Shown here in pieces: positions 60,766 to 64,000 of a stretch of 64,000 nucleotides of DNA. Below the pieces are notes generated by a model. It saw only the letters and a list, made by a program, of their open reading frames with translations. It ran no database searches and was not told the origin of the DNA. The stretch's first letter is position 1. Every line of letters begins with the position of its first letter. The DNA comes from Physcia stellaris. Its lineage: Eukaryota; Ascomycota; Lecanoromycetes; Caliciales; Physciaceae. The stretch covers positions 310,001-374,000 of the forward strand of contig JABSSW010000044.1 in assembly GCA_018902385.1 (NCBI GenBank), written 5' to 3'. Both the position numbers and the translations under genes were made by a program.

Positions 60766-63314
60766 GAAAATTGTGAAAAACGAACAGATGTTCAAATTGT
60801 TTGTTTTTCGATTGATGAAATCGAAATGTTAAAGAAAACGTCGAAAAATGAAATTTGTGAACGAGAAAATGTTGAATTTGTCGATTCGTTGACGAATCGT
60901 CATCCAATGTACGATGATTGATTCGAAACGTTTGATGAAACGTAAAAATTTTTCGAAATAACGTGAAATGTATTGAGCAATGTTTTCGCACGATTTGTAA
61001 TGAAAAAATCGTTAAATTTATATTTTAATTCGCGATTTGTTCGTATCAAATTCAATCGTGACAAGAAATTCGTCGTAAAAAATGTTGCATGATCGTATTT
61101 TTCATTTAAGATTTGCTGTAAATTTGCGATTGAAACATTTGAATTTTTTCGTTTTTTTGAATTTTCAAAAACATTCACTCGATTCATCACGACATTTTTC
61201 ATCATTGAACGTATTCGATCGACATTCGAATATTTTTTGACGAAATTGTTAAAAACGTTCAAAATTTTGCAATTGCGTGCGAATGCATCATTTGTTTCAC
61301 GATGTCAAAATTTCAAATTTGTTTCAATTTCTGTTTTGCTCGAAATTTTCGCTTTTTTTCAAAACGATATTTATTGATTTTTTTTCGCATGTTTGTTCAG
61401 CGATCGTTTTGCAATTCGATTCGATTCATTGACAATTTTTTCATCAATTGATAAAAGTCGATCATAAATCGCTTTATTTCATGACACATAGTCATCACAA
61501 AATTTCGCACATTTCGTATCAAATTTTCAGCATATATTTCGCGTGCTCTGTGCGTCAAAAAATATTTCAACTCGTCGATATAATTGAAAACATTAAATTG
61601 AATCATCAAGCGTTGATTCGTTCATTTCAAAAAAATATTGATACGACGTTCGATTGTCATTACGAATGCTGATTTTACGAATGTTTTTACGAATGTCATT
61701 GTTGATTTGAAACTCGTTAATGAAACATGAACAAATCAAAATTCTGTAAATTTACGCAATTTATGAGAGTTGAACTTTGAAATATCAAATGAAAATCAAA
61801 GTTTTTTGCAAGTCTGAGCGATTTTTGAAAATTAATTCAAACAAAATTCAAAGATTGATTTGTGAAATATGATATCAAGTGAATCAAAATTTTGCAAAAT
61901 TGAACGATTTCTGAGAATTAATCGATAAGATATCAAATGAGATGAAAATTGTATTCACAATTCAAAAAATCAGACTCGAAAAAACGAAACAAACATTGAA
62001 ATCATTGAAAAGAAATGAATCTGCATGTCGATTATTAATTTAAATCAAGTGAATCTTCACGATCAATGTTTTTCATTTTCTGACACGCAATTGTTAATGT
62101 TTATTGCTTTCATTTCATTTGATACTTTACACACATTTTATTGAAAAAAATGTCTGTCTTGATTTTAAGCAAAAACAGATTTTCAAAAACTACGAACTGA
62201 AATATTTCATTTTGTTTTCAAACAATTCAGTTCAAATGCAGATTTTTTTGTAAAGTACACATTTATTTGTTGAATTTTGATCGTATTTTGAAAAATTCAG
62301 TCGACGTAATGATATTTTCAGATTATGACGATTTTTAAAATCGAGTTTGTGTATCAACGCGATATTTTTTTTTGCAATAAAATTTTTTTAATTGATGTGT
62401 ATTACGAAGCAGATTTTTATTATTTTTTTTTAACGTTTCAGACGTGACGAAATCATTGCGCAAAATTCATAATTTCAATTAAAATGCAACTTTTTTTTTC
62501 GTGATTCGAACGATAACATCGATATCGTTTGTAAATTTCGACAGATTTTTTTTTTTGCGTAACGAGACGATGTTATCACTATTTATTTGCGACATTTCGA
62601 CAAAGTGATTGTATTGAACGATCAAGATTCGCGATATTTATTCGTCGATCGTTGAATAAAACGATTGAATTGAACGATCAAAATCATCAATATTTATTCT
62701 GAATTTGACTCGATATGAATAAAAACATATTTTTTGAAAGTTTTCGCGAGTTCGCGATATTTTTCTTCGTCGCATTGTTTTTTGTTTTTTATTCATTTCG
62801 TCAATCGTTTTCATAATGTGATAGATGTTGTTTTTGATTGTTTTCATTCATTTGTTGTATCGTTTCATTTTATTTCCGAACATCGACATCGACGACTAAA
62901 ATCATTTTTTTTGTTTCGTATTCATTCATCAACCGATTTTTTAACGCGAAAGACGTCGTCTTTCAAAAATTTCATTCACTTGTTGCATCGTTTCATTTCA
63001 TTTTCAAAAAACAACATTGACGACAATAATTATTTTTTTCGCTTTCGATCAACAATGATTTTCAAAATCGAATATTCAACAATAAATGTACACATCAATG
63101 AAAGCGCGAGTCTCGAACATTTTCACGCACGCGAATCATTTTACACTTTTCATAATTTTTTGTTTTCGAATGTTTGTTTATTTTCGCGCAATTCAAATCG
63201 ACAAAATAACAGAAAATTTGATTAAGCTTTGTGTTGTTCGATTCGACTCGAAAAACGCGCGCGAAAAAAAAAATTTCAACATCAAAATTTAAATTTCTTC
63301 ATGATTCAAACGTT

Positions 63315-63575
63315 TTGACTTTTTATTGATCAAAACAATTTTTGCATCAGCGTTTATTTGATGCAAAAATTTTTTATTGATGAAACAATCGCGATTCTTG
63401 ACACAATTCGAATTTTGAATGAAATTTCAATTTTTGTGTTGATCTTTTTCAACATCAAAATTTAATTTTTAATTTTTTATTGATCAAACAGTTTCTGCAT
63501 CAGCGTTTATTTGATGCAGAAATTTTTCATTGATGAAATAATCGCGATTCTTGACACAATTCGAATTTCTGATGA
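63315..63575 (+). repeat. Duplicated 153-bp unit, each with a 9-nt-loop hairpin
   Basis: The segment with gcatcagcgtttatttgatg occurs at 63344 and 63497, and flanking sequence (attcttgacacaattcgaat) repeats at the same spacing. In each copy tttgcatca / tgatgcaaa-type arms can form a stem. Confidence 0.85.
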
Positions 63576-64000
63576 AAAAAACAACATTGTTTGCGAATTC
63601 ACATGTTGTTAAAAAAGAACTTGCAACGCGACAACTTCGAAAACGACAAGATGATGTTTTTTTAAAACGAAAAACAAGTTCGCAAACGTTTCGTAATCGA
63701 TTGAAATTGTAAAAAAATGAAAAATTCGAAGAAAAGAAAAGAAACGAGAAAATTTTTGACAACAATAGATTGATTATCGAGACTGTTGATCACGACGAAT
63801 AATTGACGTTTGAAATTTGACAATGACGACACAAATTTGTTCGCGACGACGACAACAAACTTGTTGTTTTGCGAAAACGTCTATAACGCGTGATGAAAGT
63901 TTGAAACATGAAAAATTGTTACGCATTGAATGACAGCGAAATCGATTGAAAAAATCATTACAAACAAATGTAAAATTTGAAATAAAAAAAACGAAACGAT

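Larger units (their letters stand above)
46011..64000. other. AT-rich, RIP-like gene-poor block continuing past the window
   Basis: About 18 kb of very AT-rich DNA dominated by TTTTTGA/TCAAAAA-type words and short frames full of Phe, Asn, Lys and Ile. No intact gene and no confidently recognisable transposase or polymerase was found on either strand. It holds direct repeats, a tandem array, minisatellites and one distant LTR relative, listed separately. It looks like ancient repeats mutated by RIP, and is probably heterochromatic. Confidence 0.8.

Noticed and set aside
61397-61609. Minus-strand frame that vaguely resembles a gag domain
   Set aside because: Similarity is impressionistic. No zinc knuckle or pol motif follows on the same strand.

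Overview
This window is genomic DNA from a filamentous ascomycete (Pezizomycotina; a dothideomycete is my guess, not shown). Genes have short GT-AG introns, mostly 48-140 bp. The families are fungal: a rhodopsin-like seven-helix protein, a tyrosinase, a non-reducing polyketide synthase (PKS) and an AflR-type Zn2Cys6 regulator. Two long blocks (about 15.48-24.89 kb and 46.01 kb to the end) are extremely AT-rich. Their transposon reading frames are broken mainly at former Trp and Gln codons, as expected from repeat-induced point mutation (RIP). No rRNA, tRNA or CRISPR array was seen.

Layout. At 0.4-6.0 kb are three ordinary genes: an integral membrane receptor-like protein, a membrane-anchored tyrosinase and a Cys-rich single-pass surface protein. 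At 7.0-14.1 kb on the minus strand is a five-exon PKS of 2282 aa with order SAT-KS-AT-PT-ACP-ACP-reductase. It has no thioesterase and no C-methyltransferase. At 15.5-24.9 kb is a RIP-degraded block: a piggyBac-type transposase gene split by a 6.5 kb Ty3/Gypsy element with 310-bp LTRs and a 5-bp target duplication. At 25.8-42.2 kb the gene cluster resumes: AflR-like regulator, cytochrome P450, questin-oxidase/AflY-like protein, NmrA/AflX-like oxidoreductase, 14-helix MFS exporter, OmtA/AflP-like O-methyltransferase and a secreted flavin oxidoreductase. At 42.3-45.5 kb are a foldback-type element, a kinase-like gene that is N-terminally short and frameshifted, and a small secreted Cys-rich protein. 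The rest is AT-rich with a 695-bp tandem array, minisatellites and a distant LTR relative.

Working model (inference). The PKS makes an aromatic polyketide and releases it reductively as an aldehyde. The P450, flavin enzyme and methyltransferase tailor it, and the AflX/AflY-type pair suggests an oxidative ring-opening or rearrangement step. The MFS protein exports the product and the AflR-like factor controls the set. The product is not identifiable from sequence. Combining aflatoxin/anthraquinone-type tailoring genes with a reductase-terminated, CMeT-less PKS is the most interesting feature of the window.
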